Of a stretch of DNA of 64,000 nucleotides, positions 1-9,201 are shown piece by piece. The notes beneath the pieces are model-generated. The model saw only the letters and a list, made by a program, of their open reading frames with translations. It was not told the DNA's origin and ran no database searches. This DNA is from Chitinophagaceae bacterium (lineage in GTDB: Bacteria; Bacteroidota; Bacteroidia; Chitinophagales; UBA10324), in NCBI GenBank assembly GCA_016717285.1, contig JADKFU010000005.1, positions 1,038,501 through 1,102,500 on the forward strand, written 5' to 3'. The stretch's first letter is position 1. Every line of letters begins with the position of its first letter. Position numbers and translations under genes: made by a program.

Positions 1-378
1 CATTGTAGCGTAAGCAATAGCTTTCATCTCGGCATCTTTCAATTGTTTCTCTAATTCAGCAACACGCTTCTTTAATTGTAAAACTTCAAACGGTTCTCCT
101 TCCGGCTTTTTCTTGCTAGCCATGCCTGTAGATTTTATTTCAAATCTACGAATGCTTCTTTTGCTCACGAATTGCTTATGCTCAATCTTGCCTACATAAC
201 CCAGCTTTCGCATCCATCGCAGCACTTGCCCTCTTTCTTCAACTTCACCGGTGTAGAGCATCCAAGTGTATTGTTTGGTCCAATTGTTTTTGAGCATCTC
301 CCGGATAATGGCATTACGCTCCGTTTCTGAATAGTGCTTCCCTCTTTTTTGAATGATTTTTCTTTTTTGCTTGTCCAT
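1..378 (-). CDS. IS3-family transposase OrfA, partial (C-terminus beyond left edge)
   Basis: Open from an ATG at 376-378 to the left edge, 126 codons without a stop, so the 3' part is missing from the window. The protein is strongly basic at its N-terminus, followed by a helix-turn-helix-like segment (residues ~15-75) of the kind that binds terminal repeats. From about residue 95 a heptad-rich stretch (LKKRVAELEKQLKDAE) looks like the leucine-zipper/coiled coil that lets IS3 OrfA oligomerise. OrfA normally acts with OrfB, made by -1 frameshifting, and OrfB would lie further left. Other HTH/coiled-coil transposase accessory proteins are possible. Confidence 0.7.
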   Translation of the reverse strand, partial: MDKQKRKIIQKRGKHYSETERNAIIREMLKNNWTKQYTWMLYTGEVEERGQVLRWMRKLGYVGKIEHKQFVSKRSIRRFEIKSTGMASKKKPEGEPFEVLQLKKRVAELEKQLKDAEMKAIAYATM

Positions 379-420
379 TTTTTACACTGTTTTAGTGTAA
401 ACCTATTTCAGGACAAGTCA
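1..420 (-). mobile_element. Left end of an IS3-like insertion sequence (partial)
   Basis: The end of an insertion sequence runs off the left edge of the window. Outside the orfA start, the bases up to about 420 read inward on the minus strand as TGACTTGTCCTGAAATAGG, which resembles the terminal repeat of IS3-type elements I know from Bacteroidota. Inside it is a short hairpin, TTTACAC/GTGTAAA (about 381-400), just upstream of orfA. The sequence beyond 420 becomes AT-rich and non-coding. The family assignment comes from recall of similar ends plus the orfA type. The orfB transposase and the other end lie outside the window, so completeness cannot be judged. Confidence 0.65.
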
Positions 421-971
421 AATTAAAAAATTTGTGCGTTGGCAAAAAAAATTAAAAAACGAATCGTTGGCTGGTCGGGTTGGTGGTCAGTCTGTCTGTA
501 ATTGTGTCCAAAATTGTTCGTTTCATGTCTGTTCGTTTACTGTTAGCACTGTCCTCTTAGGGTTTCCGGTAAGGTTTGTGGGTTTAAGAAGTTGGCGATT
601 TCGGACCCGTAAACTGTCTGTTACCACAAATGTTTCATTGGAAAACTGAACTTCCTGTAACCACTGAACCGCCAATTTCTTAAACCCGCTGTTGTGTGCA
701 TGTGCTTCTCCCTCTGCGAATATTTGTATGTCAAGGTTTGTATTCATTACTTTTTCTTTTTATTAGTGTCTGTATATTTCTCCTTGAAAATAAATCCCCT
801 TATGTTTTCTTTGAAACGAATAATTGTGTCATCATTTAACAAGATTTGCACAAAGTCTGTGTTCTGTCCCAGTCCTAATGAACTGAAATTTCTGAACCAC
901 AATCTTGGCAGTCGACGGTATACCACTTTGAAGACATTTGATAATTTTTTAAAATCCGTATTTCATTTTAT
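421..971. other. AT-rich non-coding segment between IS end and uptake operon
   Basis: No convincing gene. The open frames here lack family resemblance. One structure stands out: an 18-bp inverted repeat with one mismatch, arms 580-597 (GGGTTTAAGAAGTTGGCG) and 670-687 (CGCCAATTTCTTAAACCC), enclosing 72 bases. It is followed at 691-700 by GTTGTGTGCA, which recurs in inverted orientation at 5761-5770 on the far side of the uptake operon. The segment after about 740 becomes very AT-rich, like the operon itself. Confidence 0.5.
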
Positions 972-1736
972 TCAACCTCTTCTTGGAACAATAAATTTAA
1001 AGTTGTCGTCATACATTGTCTTAAATTCCATTCCATAAAGCCTTTGCAAATTGATTTCATTAATTGTAACATCGGCATTGCCAAAATCAAAGCAATCCTC
1101 TGAATACAAAATTAATGCTTGGTCAGCTATAGAGATTGCTTGGTTAATGTCGTGCATTGTAACTACGATTAATTTTCCTAATTCTTTTGAAAGGTTTTTA
1201 ATTTTATTTATTACAATCATTGCATTTTTGAAATCTAAAAATGTTGTTGGCTCATCAACTAAAATTATTCTTGTTTCTTGAGCTAGTGCCATTGCAACTA
1301 AAATTAGGCGTTTTTCTCCTCCACTTAATTCTGTATAGTATCTTTCTCTTAGATGTTCTAATCCTATATCACAAAGGATTTTTTCAACAACATTAAAATC
1401 ATTCTTTGTAGGAAATCCAAACTGTTTAATATGAGGTGTTCTTCCAAACATAATCATTTCTAAAACAGTAAATTTAAAGTATGGCACATGTTCTTGTGGC
1501 ACAAAAGAAATTGACCTTGAAAGATGTTTATTAGAAAAACTACTTAATGATTTTTGATTAATTGAAATATGACCAGAATAACTCTTATTTAAACCCGCAA
1601 GTGTTCTTAATAAAGTTGTTTTGCCAATCCCGTTCAAACCTATAATAGACAATGTTCCTTTTTCTAAAGAAAAAGTAATGTTCCTTAAAATAGTTTTATT
1701 TCCAATGCTTACTGAAAGATTATTTACATCTATCAT
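972..1736 (-). CDS. ABC transporter ATPase, FepC/BtuD/HmuV type
   Basis: Cytoplasmic ATPase powering import of a metal chelate, heme or corrinoid through the permease encoded just upstream. Walker A is GLNGIGKTT (residues 33-41), the signature is LSGGEKR, Walker B runs into VDEPT, and the H-loop is VTMHD. At about 254 residues it has the usual family length. I chose the ATG at 1736 (protein starts MIDVNNLSV) because it lies one base after the permease stop codon. A longer reading exists but overlaps the permease. It is the last gene of a four-gene minus-strand operon. Codons are markedly A/T-rich compared with genes after 6 kb. The ligand cannot be told from the sequence. Confidence 0.9.
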   Translation of the reverse strand: MIDVNNLSVSIGNKTILRNITFSLEKGTLSIIGLNGIGKTTLLRTLAGLNKSYSGHISINQKSLSSFSNKHLSRSISFVPQEHVPYFKFTVLEMIMFGRTPHIKQFGFPTKNDFNVVEKILCDIGLEHLRERYYTELSGGEKRLILVAMALAQETRIILVDEPTTFLDFKNAMIVINKIKNLSKELGKLIVVTMHDINQAISIADQALILYSEDCFDFGNADVTINEINLQRLYGMEFKTMYDDNFKFIVPRRG

Positions 1737-1737
1737 C

Positions 1738-2748
1738 TTACGAACTTTTACTTTTGTAGAGTATAAAAATAAAAAAAGGCAACCCAACTATTGCAGTTAC
1801 AATTCCCACTGGAATTTCAACTGATGCAATGTTTCTTGCAATTAAGTCAACCACTTGCAGGAAAACCGCTCCCAATAAGAAAGAATTTATTATTACATAA
1901 AAATTATTAGCCCCACCAATAAACCTAACTACATGAGGAATGAGTAAACCAATCCAACCAATAGGACCGCAAACTGCTGTTACTGAACTTGTAAGCAAGG
2001 TTGTAATTCCAATAAGCATTATTCTGAACTTATTGGTATCAATTCCTAGAACTTGGCTTTCTTGTTCTCCGAGGGATAAAACATTAATTCTCCAACTTTG
2101 GGTAATAAGAATTGTTGTGCAAATTATATTTAATGGGCTGACAAGAACAACATCCTTCCAAGATGAATTATTAAAACTTCCAAAAGTCCAATATAAAATA
2201 GATTGCAACTGTTGTTCTTCTGAAAAATATTGCAGTAAGGAAACTAAAGAAGAGAAAAAAGCAGATATGATTACACCAGATAAAACCAATGTAATTGTGT
2301 TGCCTGAAGAAAATAACCGTGAAACAAGTAATACCGATAATACTGCTACAACACCAAAAATAAATGCAAATGATTGGAGGAATAGAAAATTGTATGATTG
2401 AAAAAAAACGATGACAATTGAAACTCCAAATGAAGCACCAGCCGATACGCCTAAAATATAGGGACTAACAAGCGGATTTTTGAAAATAGATTGTAAGACA
2501 GATCCTGCTACTGCAAGACTTGAACCAACCAAGGAAACTAAAACTATCCTCGGCAACCGAATGCCAGATAAGATTATGCTTTGTTCTTCAGTCCATAAAA
2601 TATTAGTTGTTAATCTTAGTTTGGAACAAAACCAATTTAAAATAATATTAAAGTCAATTTTGTAATTACCATACGTTAGGGAAATTGAGCTAATGACAAT
2701 TAGAGAAATGAGAATAACAACAGTAATAGTTTTCTGTTGAGCATTCAT
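1738..2748 (-). CDS. FecCD-family ABC permease (iron chelate/B12 type)
   Basis: Inner-membrane permease of 336 residues, the normal size for the BtuC/FecCD/FhuB family, with about ten hydrophobic segments over its whole length. Family motifs include an SGIRLPRI stretch near residue 60, LVSPYILGVSAGASFG near 95, and GPIGWIGLLIPHVVR near 265. The last is the conserved cytoplasmic coupling region that contacts the ATPase. Its start overlaps the stop of the binding-protein gene by 4 bases (ATGA), which implies translational coupling. It would form a homodimer with two copies of the downstream ATPase. Substrate unknown: siderophore, heme and cobalamin all use this family. Confidence 0.9.
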   Translation of the reverse strand: MNAQQKTITVVILISLIVISSISLTYGNYKIDFNIILNWFCSKLRLTTNILWTEEQSIILSGIRLPRIVLVSLVGSSLAVAGSVLQSIFKNPLVSPYILGVSAGASFGVSIVIVFFQSYNFLFLQSFAFIFGVVAVLSVLLVSRLFSSGNTITLVLSGVIISAFFSSLVSLLQYFSEEQQLQSILYWTFGSFNNSSWKDVVLVSPLNIICTTILITQSWRINVLSLGEQESQVLGIDTNKFRIMLIGITTLLTSSVTAVCGPIGWIGLLIPHVVRFIGGANNFYVIINSFLLGAVFLQVVDLIARNIASVEIPVGIVTAIVGLPFFIFILYKSKSS

Positions 2749-3722
2749 TGGTTGTTTTGTTTTACGATTTCAATAAACCTATTATAGTCAGCTTCGGGAT
2801 TAAAATCACTAAATAATTCAGGCTGTAACCATTTTGCTTTTTCTATAATTCCGAAAATTGTTTCTAAACGATACTCTGTCCAACCTGAATGTTCTTGAAA
2901 TACTCTTTTATTTTTGACAGCATTAATATTTTTCCATCTTACATCATTGAAAATATCTTCGGGCTCAATAGAAGCCCTGTCCCGAATAATTATCACATCT
3001 GGATTGAATTTGTATATGTCTTCAAATGACATTTGCAAACTTGTAGCATTATCGCCAAGCCCATTAGTCACGAGTTGACCACCTGCTAAATCAATTATCT
3101 CTCCTTGGACATTACCACCAAGAGATGTTAATGCGTCAGTTCGGACATAATAAACTTTTGGTCTTTTATTCAGAGGAATATTTTTAGAAATTTCAAAAAT
3201 TTTATCTTCAATATTTTTAAATAATTCGTAAATCCTTAGCGACTGCTGCTTTTTTCCAATGATGTCTCCATAAAATAAAGTTTCGTCCATAATATCTTTC
3301 AAACTTTTAGGGTATGTGGCAATAGCCACATACCCTAATTGCTCTAATCGTTCGATAACTGGTTTTTCAGTTCCGCTAAAAACAATATCCGGTTTAATCG
3401 AAATTATTTTCTCATAATTAATATTGCCATGTCCTACTTGTGGAAACTTCAACATTTCTGGGAAATTAGTATTTAGAAAAAGAGAATTTTTTTCATTTAT
3501 TTTTCCTATCCCTACAATTTTCCCTTTCCCACCAATTGCACAAATAATTTCTGCCTGAACATAATATAAAGGAATTATTCGCTCTACATTCTGTGGAATA
3601 TCAATTGAACGGTTGAAGTAATCCTTTATTAATCTATCAATCTTACTTGTTCCAGCATTTTGATTACAAGAAAAAATTGTAAACAGCAAAAAAACAAAAA
3701 TGATTGAAGCAATAGATTTCAT
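2745..3722 (-). CDS. Periplasmic substrate-binding lipoprotein, BtuF/FepB-like
   Basis: A 325-residue lipoprotein. The N-terminus is a short hydrophobic signal ending in a lipobox-like IFSC with the Cys near residue 19, so it should be anchored in a membrane and face the periplasm. The rest fits the helical-backbone binding-protein fold (Peripla_BP_2), with a VERIIPL motif after the linker and a conserved NPDVIIIRD segment in the second lobe. It captures the ligand delivered by the TonB receptor and hands it to the FecCD permease. Its ATG overlaps the permease start region (4 bases) downstream, and its own start overlaps the receptor stop by 4 bases. Ligand specificity is not visible. Confidence 0.88.
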   Translation of the reverse strand: MKSIASIIFVFLLFTIFSCNQNAGTSKIDRLIKDYFNRSIDIPQNVERIIPLYYVQAEIICAIGGKGKIVGIGKINEKNSLFLNTNFPEMLKFPQVGHGNINYEKIISIKPDIVFSGTEKPVIERLEQLGYVAIATYPKSLKDIMDETLFYGDIIGKKQQSLRIYELFKNIEDKIFEISKNIPLNKRPKVYYVRTDALTSLGGNVQGEIIDLAGGQLVTNGLGDNATSLQMSFEDIYKFNPDVIIIRDRASIEPEDIFNDVRWKNINAVKNKRVFQEHSGWTEYRLETIFGIIEKAKWLQPELFSDFNPEADYNRFIEIVKQNNQ

Positions 3723-5679
3723 TTTGAAGGAACTTTAAAGTCAAAAGTTAATCCAACACGAAATTCTCTCCCTGGTAACGGTTGGTCAAATGCACTGACA
3801 TAGTTTCGGTCAAGGAGGTTATTTAGTTTAAACCAAAATGTAAAATACTTAATTGGCTTTGATGTAAAACCTAAATCAAAAATTGAATAAACTGGTAGTT
3901 CATACCAAATACTTTGATTATCATAATTTCTTTTTGAAACAAATGTATATGTTAAGTCGATGCCAAAATACTTAATAGGCATGTAGGAAATAAATGTCCT
4001 TAATTGATGTTCTGGGCGATATGCAATGAAATCCGATGTCCGATTATCAGAAGTATTTTTAGCATTTAAGTATGAATAACTAACCATTCCAAACAGTTTA
4101 TCACTTGGCGAATATTTAATCATTAACTCACCACCTGAAAATATTGCTGATTGTAAATTGATAACTTGGTTTGTTGTATCGGTGGCTTTAACTTGTGTAA
4201 TAAGATTTTTGATGTTGCTGTAATAGCCACCCAATTGTACGGATAATTTGTTTCTAAAAAAATTGGAACCAATACCAAAATCCAAATTGTCACTAATTTC
4301 ATAAGTTAAGTCGGGGTTAGCGACATAACCAATTAAAACATCCCCAAATAAATCCCTCATCCGGGGAAATATTGAATTGCGACTATATCCAGCATGAACT
4401 TTATATTTTAAACTTAATGGACTATAAGCAGCAGAAAATTGATAGTTCCAAACGGATAAATCTTTTCTAATGATATTTTCATTGCTGCTTGTATAGCTTG
4501 GGTTAGTAAAGTTATATGAAGCCCCTGCGTTAATGAAAATTCTTTTAACAAATTCTCCTCTATATTCTAACGCAGATAATAGAGTATTTGCTTTGGTGGT
4601 TGCAGTTGTAAACCAAGCTTGTTCGTGAATATCATTTTTGTAGTCAATTGAGTAGTTTAATTTATGTAACTTGTTTATTTGATAAGACAAGATACTTCTT
4701 GCTCCAATTGTTTTATCATTCCAATAGCTAAATCGTTTAATGGAAGTAAATGTTTTATCATTATACTCATTCAGAGTATCATTTAAGTATGTGTAATAAA
4801 TGTTTGTTTCCAAATTAATTTTATTTCCAAATGATGAGGTATGTCTAAGCCCAATTATTGTATTGTGCCAAAAATCCATTCGCCTATATCTCGGGTTTGA
4901 AATTGATGGCGGATAACCAAACTTACTTTCATTGTGCATTCCTGTTATGCTAATATGATGTTTACTATTTGGTGCATATGTTATTGTGCCAAATAATTCT
5001 AAATTCTCTTGGTCGCTGTTAACTCGGTTTCTATTTGTTTGACTTGAAATTGTATCAAATTCATTTGAAAGATTAAAAGAATTTCTTTTAAAATAATTAG
5101 CGGATGCTTGGTAATAGAATTTCTTTTTTATGTTCCCTGTAATTAAGGTATTGTAGCTTTGTTTACCATTATTGCCCCAAAACGAATTAAATTTAATTCC
5201 AAATTTTTCATCAGTAAAGATTCTATTGTCTATTCTAATTACATTTCCTGATGAATTAGCCCCATAAATTAAGGAGGCATTTCCTTTCTCAATTGAAATA
5301 TCAGAGTTCGTAAAAAACAAGCCGTCAGTGCTTATTCTACCTTCCGTATTTGACCTTAAGGGAATACCATTGTAGAAAATATTTACACGATTTTGTTCAA
5401 ACCCTCTGATATTCAAAGTCTGTCCACCAATTCGTCAGGAACTCTATAAATTCCTGGTAAAAAGGTTAATCCATCTGTAATTTTTTCTGGTCGTATTAAA
5501 GCAACTTGTTCAGTCAATAAGTTGCTGTTTGTTGTGTTTGAATTTACTTGTTTGGAAAAGCCATATGCAGTAACAATTACTTGAGGCAAGTCATTAGTAG
5601 CAATTGTGTCATTCGGAATTTGGGCATACAGTCCAAGTGTCAAAAAGCAAAAAACTAAAAGTGTTGTGAGGTGTTTCAT
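3719..5679 (-). pseudogene. TonB-dependent outer-membrane receptor, one frameshift
   Basis: Outer-membrane receptor and first gene of the uptake operon. The first 88 codons (from ATG at 5679) give a signal peptide, a TonB-box-like LPQVIVTAYG and the start of the plug. That frame ends at a TGA near 5413-5416. The rest of the plug (LNIRGFEQNRV) and a ~22-strand barrel continue in another frame with no ATG of its own; its first codon is TTG. Adding one base in GACGAATTGG (5427-5436) gives PDEIGGQTLNIRGF, the continuous text expected for this family. Total length would be about 653 residues, normal for BtuB/FecA-like receptors. It is either a recent single-base inactivation or a sequencing error. 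No cobalamin riboswitch was seen upstream. Confidence 0.85.
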
Positions 5680-6155
5680 ATTTTTAAAAATTGGGTTATG
5701 TCAATGTCAATTTGAATAAACGGTTGTCCATAGTTTTGTCGGTCGGGTAGCGGTTAGCATTGCACACAACATTTGTATTTACGTCACAGTGCCGTTTATT
5801 TTTCCTATTCTATTTTTGTGTTAAAGTATTGAAAAACAATTATTGTTATTTTAATGCTGAATATGCGAATGACGCAAATATTCCAACCTCGCTAGTCTGG
5901 ATTTGTAATATAAGTGTTCTAAACACTTATCCAATATACATCTTAGTTATTTTCGCAAGAGGTTATTTTGATGTCCACGTGCTGTTCTGATAATGCCGCT
6001 GATTATTTGCTGAGTAAGCATTATATAAATAGCAATTCGGGTTTAATTTAACCTTTAATTTTATTCGTTGAAAGATCGCATTAATCCGTCAATAAAGCTT
6101 TCAAAGGTTTCGAACACCTGTGTTTATAAATCCGGACTAACAACGTAAAGACTAA
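5680..6155. other. Intergenic region at right border of the AT-rich island
   Basis: About 475 bases without a credible gene. A 76-codon open frame on the plus strand (5760-5990) has no family resemblance and unusual composition. TGCACACAAC at 5761-5770 is the exact inverted copy of GTTGTGTGCA at 691-700, so the pair brackets the uptake operon. The operon promoter should lie within 5690-5770, but no clear TAnnTTTG box was found. I looked for a B12-box-type riboswitch ahead of the receptor and did not find one. Confidence 0.5.
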
Positions 6156-6782
6156 TCATGGTTTTACTTCTTCCGCATCATCAACAGGTGCTTCCGGTGG
6201 TGGTGGTGGTGTATCAGCATTCACATCCGCATTATCATCTGTTATGGTTGGATCAGCAACCGCCGGTGGAGCAACTACTACCGGCTCATATTCACCTTTT
6301 CCATTTGCCTGATCCTTTAGTTTTTTGGAGGCGGGCCATTGTGAATGTTCTTTATCCAATATGGATTCAATCCGCTGAACAAATAGTGCTTCGCGGTGTA
6401 CTCCGTGTTCTCCATAATCTCCAATCCTGAAATCATATAAATGAATCTCCCGTTTCATCTCTTCCCTCGTGTTACGGTAGTTGACATAATTTTCAAAGTA
6501 GTTGAAGGTCTTCAGCGCTGTTGTGAGAATGGCTACCGAAGCGGTGATGATGACCACGAATATTTTTATGTGCAGCATGATCCAAAAGGTATTTGTCACT
6601 TCTATTTTAAGTCCATCAATAGCGACCAACACCGGCGCGGAGGCAGAAAGGATGATGAGCGCCCATTGAAATTTTTTGTACTTGTCACGGTTCTCACGAG
6701 ATGATTTCGCGTAGTAACTCATTTGCTCTTCATACCGGTTCTTGATATAATCATCAAAGGCAGCTTTATTCATGTTGGTCAT
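6156..6782 (-). CDS. DUF4231 two-TM membrane protein with acidic proline-rich tail
   Basis: Predicted inner-membrane protein of about 208 residues. It has an N-terminal amphipathic, charged helix region (residues 1-38), two closely spaced hydrophobic helices (about 41-57 and 70-90), a conserved helical block (NYRNTREEMKREIHLY, about 100-116), and then a low-complexity acidic tail with a run of five prolines. The two-helix core matches DUF4231, related to the SLATT-type two-TM domains often found with bacterial conflict systems. Here no nucleotide-cyclase or sensor partner sits next to it. Start chosen at MTNMNKAAF (ATG 6780-6782); MNKAAF at 6773 is equally plausible. Function unknown. Confidence 0.7.
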   Translation of the reverse strand: MTNMNKAAFDDYIKNRYEEQMSYYAKSSRENRDKYKKFQWALIILSASAPVLVAIDGLKIEVTNTFWIMLHIKIFVVIITASVAILTTALKTFNYFENYVNYRNTREEMKREIHLYDFRIGDYGEHGVHREALFVQRIESILDKEHSQWPASKKLKDQANGKGEYEPVVVAPPAVADPTITDDNADVNADTPPPPPEAPVDDAEEVKP

Positions 6783-6876
6783 TTTAATGGTAAAAGCAAA
6801 TCGGAAGTTATGTTGGATTAAAGATAATTTTTTTGATAATAAATTCAAACCTGGTTCTGAGAAAGTCCCAAAAGAA

Positions 6877-6987
6877 CAATGTCGTTTAGTTAAGAGTCAA
6901 GTCTCGTTAGAGACGTTCTTTTGGTAGCAAATTGCGGAGTTTTTTTACGTCCTGATAAGGACGTTCATTTAAAACTAAATGACATTG
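6877..6987. repeat. 111-bp inverted-repeat element (MITE/REP-like)
   Basis: Termini CAATGTCGTTTAGTT (6877-6891) and AACTAAATGACATTG (6973-6987) are inverted repeats with one mismatch. The interior contains small hairpins, for example GTCTCGTTAGAGAC, and no gene. It sits between two same-strand genes. Its size and ends look like a non-autonomous mobile element or a large REP. Only one copy was seen in the window. Confidence 0.6.
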
Positions 6988-7030
6988 CCTGAAAGAGAGC
7001 TAAATCTTCAAAGGAGTTACATCACTGCTT

Positions 7031-8881
7031 TCAATAACTGATGTATTCATCAAACAATGTTTGTAAATAGGCCTTGCCTGATTTCATCTCTGTTTCGGAA
7101 AGGTGGTGGTTTTGGATGGTATTGTTTTTGGAATCGTATAGCATGCTGCCGTTGTCAGTCATCCATCCAAATGCGTCATCAGAAGTATAATAAGCAAAGT
7201 TGTTGCGGAAGGGATTTAATAGATTATTGCTCCATGCAAATTCCCGGTAAGGGATTTTTAATTGGGCCAGCAATGTTGCAGGAAGGTCTGACTGCATTCC
7301 CAGGTTGGAAATTTTTGTTCCGCGAAATGATTCCCTGATAACAGGACCATAAAAAATGAGCGGAATGTGAAAGCGCGCCGGTTCACGCGGATTCCTGTTG
7401 TACGGTTGCAGGTGACCATGATCTGCAACAATAATAAACAGCGTGTTCTGATACCATTCTTCTTTTTTTACGTGCTCAAAATATTCGCCGATGGATTCAT
7501 CAGTGTATGCACATGCATTCTTGAATTTTGCAGCGGCATCTTCTCCCGGAAACTTCGTTTCCATCGGCACTTCAAAGGGTTCATGGCTGCTGAGCGATAG
7601 AATCACTGAGAAAAAAGGAACACGTTCGCTGCTGATATCAGTGGCCTGCTTCTGAAAAACGTAGCCATCATGTGCTCCCCATTTTGCATTCATTTCATCA
7701 GCGGAAAAGGAATTTTTGTCAGTGATCTTTTCAATTCCTGCAGCTAACAGGTATGCTTTCATATTCGCAAACGCCGCTTCACCACCATAAAAAAATGAAG
7801 TATGATATCCGTTGGCCGCCATTCTTTCCGGAAGGAAATTCAGATGCTTGAATTTTTCCGGCTGCATAATGATGGAGAAATTTGGTTGCGCAGGAAATCC
7901 GCTCAACACATCCGCAAGTCCCTGATCAGTTCTGAAGCCCTGTGAATAAATGGTATTGAACAATAGTCCATGCTGAATAAGCGAATCAAGATTTGGCGTC
8001 ACTCCATTTTCTCCGCCCAGCGCTTGCACAACATCTGCAGTAAAGCTTTCTAAAAGAAAAAGCACTACGTTCGGACGAGTTGTGGTTAACACAGAAATGG
8101 TAGAATCTTTTTGTACTGTAAATAATGTTTTCACCAAATCAATTGCTTCATTTTTCGGAAGAAACCTGTAAGGATTTGTGTACAGTGATTTATTATCCTG
8201 CATGAATTTTTTGCCGGCATTCCAAACAGTGTTCACTGCGGCATCATTAAGTATTTGCTTTTTTGAAAAGTATGCGCTGCTTTCATTGATGGGAATTTGT
8301 TGCCATCCACCTCTGATACCTAAAAACAGCAAGATTGATAAAATTAAATGTATGGCAACAACCTTCAAAAACCTGGCATCTCTCCAAACGAATTGATAAT
8401 TGCGGGATCGGAAGAATTGACGGAAGAGCAATAGTCCAACCAACAATTGTATCAACAGCAGCACCAGCAGCAGCACGGAATCTGAGAATTTGGTAAATGC
8501 AGCTCCGTCTTTTGCATACTTCAGGTAATGGATAGCACGGTAGCTCAGCTTGGTTCCCCAATCCGAATAAATGGCAAGATCGAATACACAGATAAATGAA
8601 GTGATGATTAATGCAATCACAGTGTATGATAAAAGAAAATGACGATAGAAGTTCAAGCTTGTAAACTGTTGAAACAATAACAACAGCACGGGCAAGATCA
8701 ATACATAACAGGCAGCAGAAAAGTCGAGCGGAATGCCATGCACAAAAGTTGTGAGCGTTTCCGTGACCGGTATGCCGGAAAATTTTTGAAAGAAGAACAG
8801 GATGAAAATGATACGGTTAACCAGGAAAATGATCCACCAGAAGAGGAACAATTTTAAAATCAACAACAGGTAATTTTTCAT
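7031..8881 (-). CDS. LTA synthase-like sulfatase-fold membrane transferase
   Basis: Integral membrane protein of 616 residues: five hydrophobic segments in the first ~210 residues, a linker, then an extracytoplasmic alkaline-phosphatase/sulfatase domain (about 265-600). The domain has the metal-binding starts PNVVLFLLES, the nucleophile threonine in FRTDQG (about residue 320) and the metal ligands in ADHGH (about 490). Family members move phosphoglycerol or phosphoethanolamine head groups onto envelope glycolipids or glycans. In Bacteroidota the acceptor is usually unknown. I used the ATG at 8881; a TTG four codons upstream is in frame. It stands alone between an inverted-repeat element and a MITE copy. 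Confidence 0.85.
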   Translation of the reverse strand: MKNYLLLILKLFLFWWIIFLVNRIIFILFFFQKFSGIPVTETLTTFVHGIPLDFSAACYVLILPVLLLLFQQFTSLNFYRHFLLSYTVIALIITSFICVFDLAIYSDWGTKLSYRAIHYLKYAKDGAAFTKFSDSVLLLVLLLIQLLVGLLLFRQFFRSRNYQFVWRDARFLKVVAIHLILSILLFLGIRGGWQQIPINESSAYFSKKQILNDAAVNTVWNAGKKFMQDNKSLYTNPYRFLPKNEAIDLVKTLFTVQKDSTISVLTTTRPNVVLFLLESFTADVVQALGGENGVTPNLDSLIQHGLLFNTIYSQGFRTDQGLADVLSGFPAQPNFSIIMQPEKFKHLNFLPERMAANGYHTSFFYGGEAAFANMKAYLLAAGIEKITDKNSFSADEMNAKWGAHDGYVFQKQATDISSERVPFFSVILSLSSHEPFEVPMETKFPGEDAAAKFKNACAYTDESIGEYFEHVKKEEWYQNTLFIIVADHGHLQPYNRNPREPARFHIPLIFYGPVIRESFRGTKISNLGMQSDLPATLLAQLKIPYREFAWSNNLLNPFRNNFAYYTSDDAFGWMTDNGSMLYDSKNNTIQNHHLSETEMKSGKAYLQTLFDEYISY

Positions 8882-9037
8882 AGCAGCAATCAACCCTCCA
8901 TCAAAAGTGATGTTGTAAAATTAACGGAATAGTTGAAGGGTTAAAAGGGCTGCCAGAGCATGTGTCCATTAGAAAACTAACTGTTCTCCCATTGAAAGAA
9001 CTAACTCCGCCATCGAAAAACAATTGAATAAAATATA

Positions 9038-9163
9038 AGAAGTTGTTTTGAAATCAATCAATATAATTGTTACATCGCTTACCCTTCGGCTGCGCTCAGG
9101 GTGCGCTTCTGGCAAAGCCGAACCAAAGAGCATTGTAAAAAAATTAGTTGATTTCGAAATTCT
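9038..9163 (+). repeat. MITE copy 1 (degenerate right end)
   Basis: Begins AGAAGTTGTTTTGAAATC and contains the core CCCTTCGGCTGCGCTCAGGG. This is the same element as the near-identical 130-bp copies at 11872-12001 and 25741-25870, in opposite orientation. Its right end has decayed (TGATTTCGAAATTCT instead of TGATTTCAAAACAGATTCT), so it is the oldest-looking of the three. It lies just past the 3' end of the acyltransferase gene. Confidence 0.85.
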
Positions 9164-9201
9164 AAGTGAGCTGGAAGATTTCGAGGTAGCCTTGCACTTT
9201 C

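Noticed and set aside
580..700. Inverted repeat at 580-687 as an integron attC site
   Set aside because: Arms of 18 bp around a 72-base spacer look attC-like in size, but I could not find the RYYYAAC/GTTRRRY pair at the expected positions, and no integrase or cassette array is visible.
434..1038. Open frames of 60-115 codons left of the uptake operon
   Set aside because: Low-complexity or Cys/Phe-rich translations without family features, lying in AT-rich DNA and partly overlapping the ATPase gene.
5680..6155. Cobalamin riboswitch ahead of the TonB receptor
   Set aside because: Only a weak GGCACTG-like word was found on the minus strand; no B12 box or surrounding structure, so the ligand stays unspecified.
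6158..6704. Plus-strand frames opposite the DUF4231 gene
   Set aside because: His/Val-rich translations caused by the reverse of the proline/acidic-rich tail.
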